The notes beneath the pieces were generated by a model. It was not told the DNA's origin. It was given only the letters and a program-made list of their open reading frames with translations, and ran no database searches. DNA of 49,137 nt from Bacteroidales bacterium UBA4353 (GTDB lineage: Bacteria; Bacteroidota; Bacteroidia; Bacteroidales; Paludibacteraceae), in the NCBI GenBank assembly GCA_002394025.1, contig DGSV01000112.1, positions 1 to 49,137 of the forward strand. Reading direction: 5' to 3'. The translations under genes and the position numbers were made by a program. This document shows, in pieces, positions 8,489 through 16,640 of this stretch. Each line of letters opens with the position of its first letter. Position 1 is the stretch's first letter.

Positions 8489-8842
8489 TCAAATGAATTG
8501 ACTATCTGATAGCTTTTTGTCAAGTTTTTTTCTGCCCTCACAATCGGCAGGATATTCGTCTTTACGTTCCTGGTTCATGGGAAACCATCCCCGCTCGACG
8601 CGTTTTTTTTGCTGATATACCTCGAGTATGCTCCAGAAACAACTGAAGCCCACCACACCAATTATCGATGCTCCGATGATGTTGTCAATAAAAAGGCTCC
8701 AGACGAGCGCCAAAACACCGACGATGGCAAAACCAATCCACGACTTGGTTCCGAGATAATATTCAGCTTTGATTACCAAAGGGTGAAAACACCCTATGGT
8801 AAAGAAAGTTGCCAGTCCTATGATAATTCCTGTTACAGACAA
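8489..8842 (-). CDS. DUF4491 family small membrane protein
   Basis: A 117-residue protein with about three transmembrane segments (TGIIIGLATFFTIGCFHPLVI, SWIGFAIVGVLALVWSLFI, IIGASIIGVVGFSCFWSI) and a charged cytoplasmic tail containing RVERGWFPMN. This layout and the GFSCFWSI..QKKRVERGWFPMN signature are typical of DUF4491, a conserved Bacteroidetes family of unknown function. The only start in the open frame is a TTG at 8842; an in-frame stop lies just upstream and no ATG occurs near the first helix. It ends 30 bp before a clear terminator. Confidence 0.85.
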   Translation of the reverse strand: MSVTGIIIGLATFFTIGCFHPLVIKAEYYLGTKSWIGFAIVGVLALVWSLFIDNIIGASIIGVVGFSCFWSILEVYQQKKRVERGWFPMNQERKDEYPADCEGRKKLDKKLSDSQFI

Positions 8843-8865
8843 TTTTTTATTAGTTTAATAGTTTA

Positions 8866-8940
8866 GGAGTAAGGAGTAAGAAGTAAGACAATAGATTTGA
8901 CGCAGTAACGGGACACGCCGCGGCGTGTCCGTACATTCCG
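8866..8940 (+). repeat. Repeat copy related to the 3481-4010 cluster
   Basis: GGAGTAAGGAGTAAGAAGTA, then GACAATAGATTTGACGCAG, then GGGACACGCCGCGGCGTGTC and CGTAC parallel the lead-in and the TACACGC.GCAGCGTGTCCGTAC core of the cluster upstream of recQ. Here the core is a perfect 20-bp palindrome (8911-8930), and the A/T-rich tail of the 98-bp unit is missing. It lies between the stop of the M13 peptidase gene and the start of the DUF4491 gene. Confidence 0.75.
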
Positions 8941-8974
8941 TACGTGATAAAGCCTTACGAAATTAGTATCGCCA

Positions 8975-10999
8975 TTACCAGATTGACACTCTGTTTTCCG
9001 GTGCCACATACATGGGTGATGTTTGGTCAATATTGAAAGCGTCATACCATGCCTGGATATGTGGTAGTGCTCCGTTGACGCGCCAGCGTCCAAGGCTATG
9101 CGGGTCGTTAGTGGTGCGGTTACGTATTTCCTCGTCACGAATATTTCCTGCCCACACATTAGCATAAGCTATAAAGAAACGCTGTTCCGGTGTCAGTCCG
9201 TTCAGTGTCGGCAGCGGGTTATCTTTTGTGGCGTTTTTGAAAGCCTGGAATGCTATCTGCAAACCTCCGTGGTCAGCGATATTTTCACCGAGAGTGAGGT
9301 CTCCGTTGCCATGCAATCCCGGGAGCACTTCTATAGCGCTGAAGAAGTCCGCCATGACGCGCGTGCGCTCTTGGAAGTTTTTCTTGTCGTCTGCCGTCCA
9401 CCAGTTGGCGAAATTGCCGTCCTTGTCGAACTGCGCTCCCTGGTCGTCGAAGCCGTGCGTCATCTCATGACCTATTACAACTCCTATTGCTCCGTAGTTA
9501 AACGCGTCATCGGCATTCATGTCGAAGAATGGGTATTGGAGAATTCCCGCGGGGAATGTTATCTCATTGGTTGTCGGATTGTAGTATGCGTTGACGGTTT
9601 GGGGTGTCATATACCAGCGGTCGCGGTCAACGGGTTTATCGACGAAACTGAAGTCATAATCTTGTTCGAATTTCGCCGCCCGTTGCATATTTTCGTGGTA
9701 TGACAGTTCGGGATCAATATCAAGAGCTGAATAGTCGCGCCATTTATCGGGATATCCGATTTTAACATAGAAAGCATCGAGTTTTTCATGTGCCCGTTGT
9801 TTAGTGCTATCAGACATCCATGTAAGGTTGTCGATGCGTTGTCCGAGAGCCACTTGCAGGTTTTTTACGAGTTGCAGCATACGTTCTTTAGCTTCCGGTG
9901 GAAAATACTTAGCCACGTACATTTCTCCTACGGCTTCTCCCAGAGTTCCACCTACCGCGCTTACGGCACGTTTCCAACGTGGTGTTGGGTCTTCACGACC
10001 GCTGAGCACTTTGCCGTAAAACTCAAAGTTCTGCATATAAATTTCGTCGCTCAATTCACTGGCGCTACCGTCGATGGCTTGCCATACGAATAATGTTCGC
10101 AGGTCCGCAATGCTTTCCTCATCAATCATTCGACCGGCTTCTTGCAGGTGTTCTATCTGACCGACAGAAATATTATTGGTTTTGACTCCCAGAGCGTCAA
10201 GGAATTCATGCCAATCGACTTGTGGCACAAGTTCTTGCAGTTCATCGATTGTCATCTTGTTATAGTTGGCTTCGGGGTCACGAAGTTCTACTTTTGATTT
10301 AGCAGCTTTGGCAAGACGCGTTTCGAGTCTGAGTACCGTTTCTGCCGCTTTGGCAGCGTCAGGTTCGGAATATCCGAGCAGTTGGAACATTTTGCCTACA
10401 TGCTGCTGATATTTCGTACGTATGTCCACCATTGCCGAATCTTGGCTCAGGTAGTAGTCTTTATCTCCGAGTGCATAGCCACCTTGCGCAGTCTGCAGCA
10501 GGTTTACCTTGCTGTTCATTATGTCGGCATCAACATACATTCCCCACAGACCGCAATAGAGGTCCTCGCCGAAAAAGCGGCTTATGTCCTTGCGTTCGAG
10601 GGCGTTGATTTTTTGCAGTTCGGGCTGAAGAGGTTCTATGCCCATCTCATTACGTCGGGTACTGTCCATGGCGAGGTTATAGAGGTCACCAATTTTCTGC
10701 TCTATGCTACCACGTTTTTTGTCCTTTTTTTCCGCGAGTTCAGTAATGAGTTCGTTGAGTTGTTTACGGTTATTTTCCGCAAGGGCGTCAAAGCTGCCAT
10801 AGCGTGAATACTCACCTGTGAGTGGATGTGCGTCCATCCAACCTCCACAGGCATATCTGTAGAAATCTACTGTGCGATCCACCGTAGTATCCATATTGGC
10901 AAGGTCAATGCCCATGCCGAGTTGCTTAGTTTCTTGAGATTTGTTGCAAGCCATAAAAGTGCATGCCAGCGCCATGAGCGCAAGGTGTTTGATTTTCAT
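8975..10999 (-). CDS. pepO: M13 family metallopeptidase (PepO/neprilysin type), lipoprotein
   Basis: 674 residues, the normal length for M13. Lipobox at Cys18 (LACTFMAC), so it is likely anchored in an outer or inner membrane and acts outside the cytoplasm on peptides. Visible family hallmarks: DFYRYACGGWM near residue 46, NAYYNP at about 470 (substrate backbone binding), VVIGHEMTHGFDDQG with zinc ligands His511 and His515 and catalytic Glu512, GENIADHGGL carrying the third zinc ligand Glu, and the C-terminal NGALPHIQAWYDAF with the oxyanion-type region. The C-terminal Trp ending is also usual. Single gene; upstream lies a -7 box at 11078-11071. Confidence 0.95.
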   Translation of the reverse strand: MKIKHLALMALACTFMACNKSQETKQLGMGIDLANMDTTVDRTVDFYRYACGGWMDAHPLTGEYSRYGSFDALAENNRKQLNELITELAEKKDKKRGSIEQKIGDLYNLAMDSTRRNEMGIEPLQPELQKINALERKDISRFFGEDLYCGLWGMYVDADIMNSKVNLLQTAQGGYALGDKDYYLSQDSAMVDIRTKYQQHVGKMFQLLGYSEPDAAKAAETVLRLETRLAKAAKSKVELRDPEANYNKMTIDELQELVPQVDWHEFLDALGVKTNNISVGQIEHLQEAGRMIDEESIADLRTLFVWQAIDGSASELSDEIYMQNFEFYGKVLSGREDPTPRWKRAVSAVGGTLGEAVGEMYVAKYFPPEAKERMLQLVKNLQVALGQRIDNLTWMSDSTKQRAHEKLDAFYVKIGYPDKWRDYSALDIDPELSYHENMQRAAKFEQDYDFSFVDKPVDRDRWYMTPQTVNAYYNPTTNEITFPAGILQYPFFDMNADDAFNYGAIGVVIGHEMTHGFDDQGAQFDKDGNFANWWTADDKKNFQERTRVMADFFSAIEVLPGLHGNGDLTLGENIADHGGLQIAFQAFKNATKDNPLPTLNGLTPEQRFFIAYANVWAGNIRDEEIRNRTTNDPHSLGRWRVNGALPHIQAWYDAFNIDQTSPMYVAPENRVSIW

Positions 11000-11070
11000 T
11001 AATTATTTGATTTTAATTTTACTATCGGGGTTATTAATTTCCTGTATTATTAAGGCATAATAACTATATG

Positions 11071-11078
11071 CAAAGTTA
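11071..11078 (-). promoter_or_regulatory. Putative -7 box for the M13 peptidase gene
   Basis: TAACTTTG on the minus strand fits TAnnTTTG and would give a leader of roughly 67 nt. No TTTG or TTG is found at the expected distance upstream, so the call is weak. Confidence 0.35.
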
Positions 11079-11096
11079 CGAAAATATTCCGAAATA

Positions 11097-11441
11097 CTAA
11101 AACTCGTTAGGCATGGCTTTGATTCCTGATGGTGTCATGAGTCCTCTGGTTATGAGTTGTCGGCAGCGTTCGATGTTGAGTTGCGTCCAATGGCTGTTGC
11201 GCCTCCTTGGTGATATGCGTTGCGCGAGTCTGCCATCGGGCAAACGTTTGAGTGTTGAATCTATCCACCCAAAACACAGAGCTTCCTCAACGACATCAAT
11301 ATAAGGTAGCTGCGGCATATCGTTCTTGGGCTTGAAGCGATATATTGTCACCCATACATCACTGGTTGTAAGGTGATTATCGGCGAGCCATGAACGTAAT
11401 TCAGCTCGCGAGGTACATTCTAAAAGAAGGGTGATTTGCAT
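11097..11441 (-). CDS. YdeI/OmpD-associated family protein, short form
   Basis: 114 residues matching the N-terminal half of the YdeI/OmpD-associated (bacteriocin-protection-like) family: LRSWLADNH, VWVTIYRFKP, YIDVVEEALCFGWIDSTLKR and QRISPRRRNSHWTQLN, then RGLMTPSGIKAM. The family usually continues for some 70-80 more residues; here a TAG follows NEF directly, and the next 20 bases already hold the -7 box of the downstream gene. It may be a C-terminally truncated paralogue or a naturally short subfamily. A cytoplasmic protein of unclear biochemical role. Confidence 0.75.
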   Translation of the reverse strand: MQITLLLECTSRAELRSWLADNHLTTSDVWVTIYRFKPKNDMPQLPYIDVVEEALCFGWIDSTLKRLPDGRLAQRISPRRRNSHWTQLNIERCRQLITRGLMTPSGIKAMPNEF

Positions 11442-11511
11442 TGAGGGGCTTATGTTACGAAATCAAGATAGTTATCGGGAGTAATCGTGTACATTTCCGT
11501 ATTGGGACAAC

Positions 11512-11540
11512 AATGCCGAAGTCTATGTGGCTTCGGCATT
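11512..11540 (-). terminator. Hairpin after the BACON lipoprotein gene
   Basis: AATGCCGAAG (11512-11521) pairs with CTTCGGCATT (11531-11540) around a 9-nt loop, 12 bp past the stop. The following minus-strand sequence (GTTGTCCC) is only partly T-rich, so termination may be incomplete. Confidence 0.55.
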
Positions 11541-11552
11541 ATCAAGAGATGA

Positions 11553-13019
11553 TTATTGATAGTCTTGTATGAGCCGTACAGGCAGTCCGACATTTATGAA
11601 GTTAAACATTTCGGAATATCCTTTTTCTGTTACCAGGGTGACCATAGCGAAGTATCTGTCGCCAGAGCCTCCCCAGCCTTCCCACATATCATAGAATGTT
11701 GCGAGCCAGTATTCGGGATAAGTTCCTACATCGGTAACTTTTTTTCCTTCGCGGTAAGCGCTGCAGGGAAAGAACACTACGCCTTTGTCTTGCATCAGTT
11801 TCCATTGTTCGACAGTATAAATGTTGTCGTTGTATGAACTTCCGTTAGGTGTAAAGTTTACTGTCGCCGGTGCTTTATAGTAGTCGTCGGGCAGCAGTAT
11901 GAATCCTTTTCTGCCGTTTACTGTTGCTAATCCTCGTAGGTTCTCTGCATTTGTGCGGTGCGGTGCTGCAATTACATTTCCGTCGCAGTCTTTTGTAACA
12001 CCGACGACATACCTCCATTCGCTACGTGTCATGGTTCGCCAAAGGTTAGCCTTGTTTCCACCATTGCTGATAGCGCAATATACTCCCCAGTCGCGATACG
12101 AGTCGCTGATGTCCGACTGCCCGTTATAGCGATAGTCTTTACTTGTTTTTGATGTTTCGGTAGGCTGCAATGAGAAACCGCTTGTTCCCCAACCGAAGAG
12201 GTCTATCCATCCGTTATAAGTAGCTGAGATATTACCATTTGACGCTCCTATAATATCGTATTGGTTATCAGCGAACTTCCATTTTTTTTGTGCGGGATTA
12301 TACTGCAGGTTTCCTTTTGAGAATCGAATTTTTTTGTTATTGCCTACGGAATATGCCGCCCATAGAGTTCCTTGTGGCGATGTTGGCACTACCTCTTGCT
12401 CGGGTTGTTGTGGGTCAGGGGTTGCCTGGGATGGGTTTCTGACGATTTGTATTGATACCTTGTGTGTAGAGTTTTGAATAGTTATCTGTCCGCTACCGAA
12501 TTTTGTGCTGGTGCTGACATCGACCTTCATTGTCGATTTTCCTTTGGAGCCCGATTTCGGTGACAAGGTGACAAAATCCATATTACTGGTAGCGGTCCAT
12601 GATGACGAAGAGTTAACCGTGATGTCATATTTGCCTCCCTGCCCTTGAATGAATATCGGTGTAGCAGAAAGATAGGTGTCTAATGAAGTGTCTGCTTTTC
12701 TGACAATTGTGAGGGTTGCCGTGTATGCCCCGGAAGTAAAAATCACTTCCGCCTGTTCTTGTGTACCGGCTTCAACAGTTACCAAGACTACATTGCCCCC
12801 TTCTCCGCTTTCCGGCGATAGTGTTATCCATGATGCTTCGCTACTTGCTTTCCACGCCGCATCACACTCAATTATTACGGAAAAAGTACCACTTTGGATT
12901 GTTTTGTAGTCTATCGACAATTTGATTTCCGCCCCAGATTTTTTAGGGTCGTCTTTGTCCTTACAGCCTGAAAAGACCAGTGCCGCGAGAGCGATAAAGA
13001 TTGTTAGAAAACGTTTCAT
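11553..13019 (-). CDS. BACON-domain surface lipoprotein
   Basis: Lipobox at Cys19 (LVFSGC) followed by charged KDKDD, which fits export to the cell surface. Two BACON-type beta-sandwich domains follow (about residues 30-110 and 115-200), each with the W.t.S...Wi.lsp.sG.g pattern, then a Pro/Gln-rich hinge (DPQQPEQEVVP). The C-terminal half (residues 215-488) is of the kind found in Bacteroidetes surface lipoproteins, with KIRFSKGNLQYNP, WKFADNQYDIIG, LFGWGTSG and a YWLATF..motif. BACON domains are thought to bind carbohydrate or mucin; no catalytic motif is visible. It has its own promoter (13049-13080), so co-regulation with the glucan locus is uncertain. Confidence 0.82.
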   Translation of the reverse strand: MKRFLTIFIALAALVFSGCKDKDDPKKSGAEIKLSIDYKTIQSGTFSVIIECDAAWKASSEASWITLSPESGEGGNVVLVTVEAGTQEQAEVIFTSGAYTATLTIVRKADTSLDTYLSATPIFIQGQGGKYDITVNSSSSWTATSNMDFVTLSPKSGSKGKSTMKVDVSTSTKFGSGQITIQNSTHKVSIQIVRNPSQATPDPQQPEQEVVPTSPQGTLWAAYSVGNNKKIRFSKGNLQYNPAQKKWKFADNQYDIIGASNGNISATYNGWIDLFGWGTSGFSLQPTETSKTSKDYRYNGQSDISDSYRDWGVYCAISNGGNKANLWRTMTRSEWRYVVGVTKDCDGNVIAAPHRTNAENLRGLATVNGRKGFILLPDDYYKAPATVNFTPNGSSYNDNIYTVEQWKLMQDKGVVFFPCSAYREGKKVTDVGTYPEYWLATFYDMWEGWGGSGDRYFAMVTLVTEKGYSEMFNFINVGLPVRLIQDYQ

Positions 13020-13048
13020 ACTTGTATGTGTTTTTATGTTTTATGCGC

Positions 13049-13080
13049 CAAAGTTACAAATAATTTTTTATTATCACAAA
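13049..13080 (-). promoter_or_regulatory. Promoter of the BACON lipoprotein gene
   Basis: Minus-strand TTTG (13080-13077), exactly 20 bp, then TAACTTTG (13056-13049). Both boxes and the spacing fit the Bacteroidetes consensus; predicted start near 13044, leader about 25 nt. Confidence 0.75.
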
Positions 13081-13090
13081 CAGGCTATAC

Positions 13091-14029
13091 TCAGCGCATT
13101 ACTTTGCGTGTCAGTTTTCCTTGCCGAATGATATACACACCTTTAGGCAGGCTATTGAAATCAGCATTGACTTTTGCTCCGAGCGCATTGAATATTTCCA
13201 TAGGCGCATTGAAGTCGATATTTTTATCGGCAATGACGTCCGTGATAGCGTCAGATGGGTTGCATGCCGAGCCCACGGTATATGTGAGTCGTTGTGTGAA
13301 TGCCACGTGCAGGGCATAGGCTATTTTGACAAGAATGGTAACTTCTTCGCCTTCGTTATATCCTGACAGTGTATAGCTCGCCACTTGCCCCGCCCATTGC
13401 ATTTGATGTTCGTTCATGGTACCATTTTCGTGGAATTCAAAGAGATAAGGGGCTGCCATTCCCACCCATTGTTCGAGAAACTCCACAGTAATTTTCACTC
13501 CTTGTGGAGTTGTTTCCATCTTCCAGTCATAGCCTCGTTCAAATGATGTTGCCGCCGCATCATGTTCTGTGTAGAAAACGTCATGTTGCGTGCTGTGTCC
13601 CGAGCAGGCAGCGGCAGTGCCTTGTTGGCAGTTGTCACCGACGCTATACGCGAAACGTTTAGTAAAGATATCGCCTCCCGCCACGAGGAATTTGACAACG
13701 AAAGACACCGCCTGTCCTTGTGAATAACCTTGCAGGGTATATGTTGCAGTTTTACCATTTAAAGTCATCTGGTATTCTGCAAAGCCGTTATTGGTGCGGT
13801 CGAAAAGATATGCCGCCCCCATTCCCTCAAAGTCATCGAGGCTTGTAACACTGATTTGTATTCCTCCGGCAACTGTCTGAAAATCCCATGAATAGCCGTT
13901 TGTCCATTCTTTGCAGTGGTCAGTGGAATAGTATTCGCCATCCTGAGTATTTCCCGTTCCTGTACATTGTGCTTGTGCGGCAAATGGCATTGTCAATAAC
14001 GCGATAAGAATAATGTAGATTTTTTTCAT
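13091..14029 (-). CDS. Secreted protein with two Cys-bracketed beta modules and a sorting tail
   Basis: Signal peptide MKKIYIILIALLTMPFAAQA, then two related modules of about 115-120 residues (roughly 21-137 and 143-255). Each opens with a Cys, has an aromatic NGYSWDF or RGYDWKM strand, G.QISVTSLDDF or G.KITVEFLEQW, an AAYLFD or AAPYLFE strand, YTLQGYSQGQ or YTLSGYNEGE, and closes with TVG..C. The last 50 residues (NALGAKVNADFNSLPKGVYI to the end) are a type IX-like sorting domain. I do not recognise the module as a named family; its all-beta character and position suggest glycan binding, which is inference. It has its own promoter (14063-14094). Confidence 0.7.
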   Translation of the reverse strand: MKKIYIILIALLTMPFAAQAQCTGTGNTQDGEYYSTDHCKEWTNGYSWDFQTVAGGIQISVTSLDDFEGMGAAYLFDRTNNGFAEYQMTLNGKTATYTLQGYSQGQAVSFVVKFLVAGGDIFTKRFAYSVGDNCQQGTAAACSGHSTQHDVFYTEHDAAATSFERGYDWKMETTPQGVKITVEFLEQWVGMAAPYLFEFHENGTMNEHQMQWAGQVASYTLSGYNEGEEVTILVKIAYALHVAFTQRLTYTVGSACNPSDAITDVIADKNIDFNAPMEIFNALGAKVNADFNSLPKGVYIIRQGKLTRKVMR

Positions 14030-14062
14030 AACAATAGTTTTTTAGGGTTATTTCATATAGCA

Positions 14063-14094
14063 CAAAGATAACATATTTTTCTTGAATACACAAA
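14063..14094 (-). promoter_or_regulatory. Promoter of the two-module secreted protein gene
   Basis: Minus-strand TTTG (14094-14091), 20 bp, TATCTTTG (14070-14063). Predicted start near 14058, leader about 29 nt. The -33 box overlaps the T-run of the preceding terminator. Confidence 0.75.
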
Positions 14095-14122
14095 AAACGG
14101 GCACCCAAAGGCACCCGTTTTT
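14092..14122 (-). terminator. Terminator of the F5/8 type C protein gene
   Basis: On the minus strand ACGGGTGCC and GGGTGCCCGT form a stem that needs two G-U pairs and is followed by TTTTTTG. The G-U pairs exist only in the minus-strand RNA, which fixes the orientation. It lies 21 bp past the stop at 14143. Confidence 0.8.
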
Positions 14123-14142
14123 CTGTTTATAGTTGCTATGGT

Positions 14143-16578
14143 TTACTTCACTATTTTCAGTATTGCTTTGTTAGCGCGTACCATATAAACTCCGTTAGCC
14201 ATAGCGTTCATGTCGAGGTCTGACGTGGTGTCTGCAACTTTCTGACCATTGACATTGAATACTTCCATGCGTACGTTGTTTTGGTTGTAGAGCATTCCGT
14301 TGAAGTAGCGTATTCCTGTATTCTGTATCATGTCAAGAGCTGTTTCACTGCCTGCAACCTTATAGAGCAGGATATTGTCGAGAGCGAAGTTAGCCATTGA
14401 CGGTGTTACAAGGCCGAATTGGAATACTTTCGCGAGATTAGCGGTGGGGAACACGTCGGCAATGACGAGGTCAACTACTGACCATCCGGCAGGTACGTTG
14501 ATAGGTTGTGAGTTGAGGTCAATATTCTGGTTGGCATCGTTATGCGTGACTAATTTGAATACGATAGTTCCTGCTTCTTGTGCCCAGAAGTCGAAGTAGA
14601 TATGCGTCATTTCTGAGCCGTCGAAGTCAACGATTTGCGCGCCGGTTAAGCCGTCAGCCGGAGCGTCCTGATAGAGTTGTACCTCATTGCCATCGATATT
14701 GACAATGCTGAAGCGCGCTCCGTGGTACCATCCGTTACCGAATGACCAAGCCGGATTTGGAGCCGGATATGCGCCTGAGAATATGTTGATGACATCTTCC
14801 GGAGCAAAGGTAGGCTCGGCAGGTGCAGTCCAAGGACGAGTGTTGTCGGCAGAGGTTGATGCGCTTACTAAAATATTATTGTTTGATTCGTTATTATTGA
14901 GGTCAACAGCCATGATCATGAAGTTATAGTCCGTTGACATATTTAGGTTGCTGATGGTTATATTGCCATCAACAGCCTGCAGGGTGAGGTCTATGCCATT
15001 AGCGGCGTCAGTAACATGATACGAGGCGACTGCAAAATTATCGGTAGCGCTCACAGCGATAACAATAGAATTATGGTTTGCGCTGACCAGTGTAGCAGAT
15101 GACATCTCAGGTGCTTCGTCGTCCACGATATTTACCGCCGTTCCATAAACTTCAAATTCCCATATTGAGACGCCATACGCGAAGCCAAACGTTGCCGTGC
15201 GTGCGAGGAATTTGACAAAGCGTCCTTGCGCATTATCGAATGTATAAACATTTACAGCGCTTTCGTCGGCGCCACCGGTATGGTTAGGTTCTACGTTATA
15301 TGCGCCTATTTCTGTCCATGTTTGGGCGTCCAAGGATGTATAGAGAGAGTAGTCGATAGGAGCCGCGTTTTCGAACCATATTTTGATGGTGCTGATGTCA
15401 TACACCGCTCCGAGGTCAACAAAAATCCAGTCTTGTGAATTTTCGCCGGTTGCGTCGTGCGTAGCACCGTTAGAGCCCCAACGTGAGCCATAGTTTCCGT
15501 CCACAGCTTCTGCAGCTGGGGTTGCTGAAAAGCCTGCCACAACGGGCTTATTGAGCGCAAGGTTTACGTCAGGCTCGGGTTCTACCGCCTGATCATAAAC
15601 GACTTCAAATCCGTAGATATTGATACCGCTGGCTTGTGAATAGAGGTAGATAGTTGCCGGTTCTGTGCCTTCATAGTGGTATGAGCCTTTTGCCACATTG
15701 CTGCCGTTAGCCCCTGAGAATGTGGGTGGTGCTGCTATTTGCGCGGCATGAACGGCTTCTGCTGCCGTGCCCGCAAATTCATTAATATCGACATTGATAT
15801 AGCGGTCGGAACCGGAGCTGCTGCCTGAAAGCAGGTAGAGATTGATAGTGCAGGCACCCTTTACGTTAGCTTTCATGACACGGAAGTTCTTATTTCCTGT
15901 GCCGTTGAGTTTCAGACGATGTGTGAAGTTGTGGTCCTCACCATCTTCTTTGTACTTTTTATTGTTGGCGTCAACGGTAACATGTTTTTTGTCCTTATTG
16001 TCTTCACCGACAGAGTCTCCGGCAAGCACAATAAGTTTTCCGAAGGTTGTATTTTGCTTGTAATCGGCAGCTTCTGTATCGCTCCAAGTGATGAATGCGT
16101 CTTCTTCAAATACCGGTTCAGCCACAACCGGTTCACTGCCTTCAGAACAAATGTCCGCGAGGTTAACGGTCATTTGTTGTGTCATCCAGCGTCCGGGCCA
16201 TCCGGCATAAGACCAGAGGACTTCGAGCGTGAGTTCTGATGTTCCATCAGGCACGGTATAATTCACAGACAATGATGATTGAGAGTCGGCAGCATTATCA
16301 ACGTCCGTTCCTGCCGAGAGAGCCATAGGATTAATAAGAATAAAGTCTATGTCGCTATGTGCTGTATTTTCGGGGTCTGCGGCTATGGTGAACGTGATAG
16401 TGCCGTCACCATTATCCTGTACCGAGAAGAGCGCAAGAGACTCAGTATTGGCATTGGCTTTAGGTGTTGAACCATAAGGCAGATCATGCCAAAGCTGTTT
16501 GCTGCACCATTCTGATTGTGCGAATACCGTCACCACTGACAGCATCAGAGCAAACGAGAAAGTAAATAATTTTTTCAT
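14143..16578 (-). CDS. Multidomain secreted protein: Cys module, F5/8 type C, Fn3, sorting tail
   Basis: Signal peptide MKKLFTFSFALMLSVVTVFA. Residues of about 22-140 form a Cys-bracketed beta module resembling those of the neighbouring gene. Residues of about 155-330 look like a second beta-sandwich region. About 340-475 is an F5/8 type C (discoidin, CBM32-like) domain: NLALNKPV, EAVDGNYGSRWGS, DWIFVDLGAVYDISTIKIWF. A fibronectin type III domain follows (about 485-580), then a carbohydrate-binding-like sandwich (about 590-740, ending FALDNILLYK). The end (VFNVNGQKVADTTSDLDM to the C-terminus) is a type A sorting domain. No catalytic signature is seen, so it is probably a surface glycan-binding or adhesive protein. 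It directly follows the GH3 gene but carries its own promoter. Confidence 0.8.
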   Translation of the reverse strand: MKKLFTFSFALMLSVVTVFAQSEWCSKQLWHDLPYGSTPKANANTESLALFSVQDNGDGTITFTIAADPENTAHSDIDFILINPMALSAGTDVDNAADSQSSLSVNYTVPDGTSELTLEVLWSYAGWPGRWMTQQMTVNLADICSEGSEPVVAEPVFEEDAFITWSDTEAADYKQNTTFGKLIVLAGDSVGEDNKDKKHVTVDANNKKYKEDGEDHNFTHRLKLNGTGNKNFRVMKANVKGACTINLYLLSGSSSGSDRYINVDINEFAGTAAEAVHAAQIAAPPTFSGANGSNVAKGSYHYEGTEPATIYLYSQASGINIYGFEVVYDQAVEPEPDVNLALNKPVVAGFSATPAAEAVDGNYGSRWGSNGATHDATGENSQDWIFVDLGAVYDISTIKIWFENAAPIDYSLYTSLDAQTWTEIGAYNVEPNHTGGADESAVNVYTFDNAQGRFVKFLARTATFGFAYGVSIWEFEVYGTAVNIVDDEAPEMSSATLVSANHNSIVIAVSATDNFAVASYHVTDAANGIDLTLQAVDGNITISNLNMSTDYNFMIMAVDLNNNESNNNILVSASTSADNTRPWTAPAEPTFAPEDVINIFSGAYPAPNPAWSFGNGWYHGARFSIVNIDGNEVQLYQDAPADGLTGAQIVDFDGSEMTHIYFDFWAQEAGTIVFKLVTHNDANQNIDLNSQPINVPAGWSVVDLVIADVFPTANLAKVFQFGLVTPSMANFALDNILLYKVAGSETALDMIQNTGIRYFNGMLYNQNNVRMEVFNVNGQKVADTTSDLDMNAMANGVYMVRANKAILKIVK

Positions 16579-16610
16579 AATGAAGTAGATTTTAGGAATT
16601 AGATTTTATG

Positions 16611-16640
16611 CAAATTTAATTATTTTTTTTTACTTTTCAA
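16611..16640 (-). promoter_or_regulatory. Promoter of the F5/8 type C protein gene
   Basis: Minus-strand TTG (16640-16638), 19 bp, TAAATTTG (16618-16611). Predicted start near 16606, leader about 28 nt. The -33 box overlaps the stop of the GH3 gene, so this gene can be transcribed apart from the glucan locus. Confidence 0.6.
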
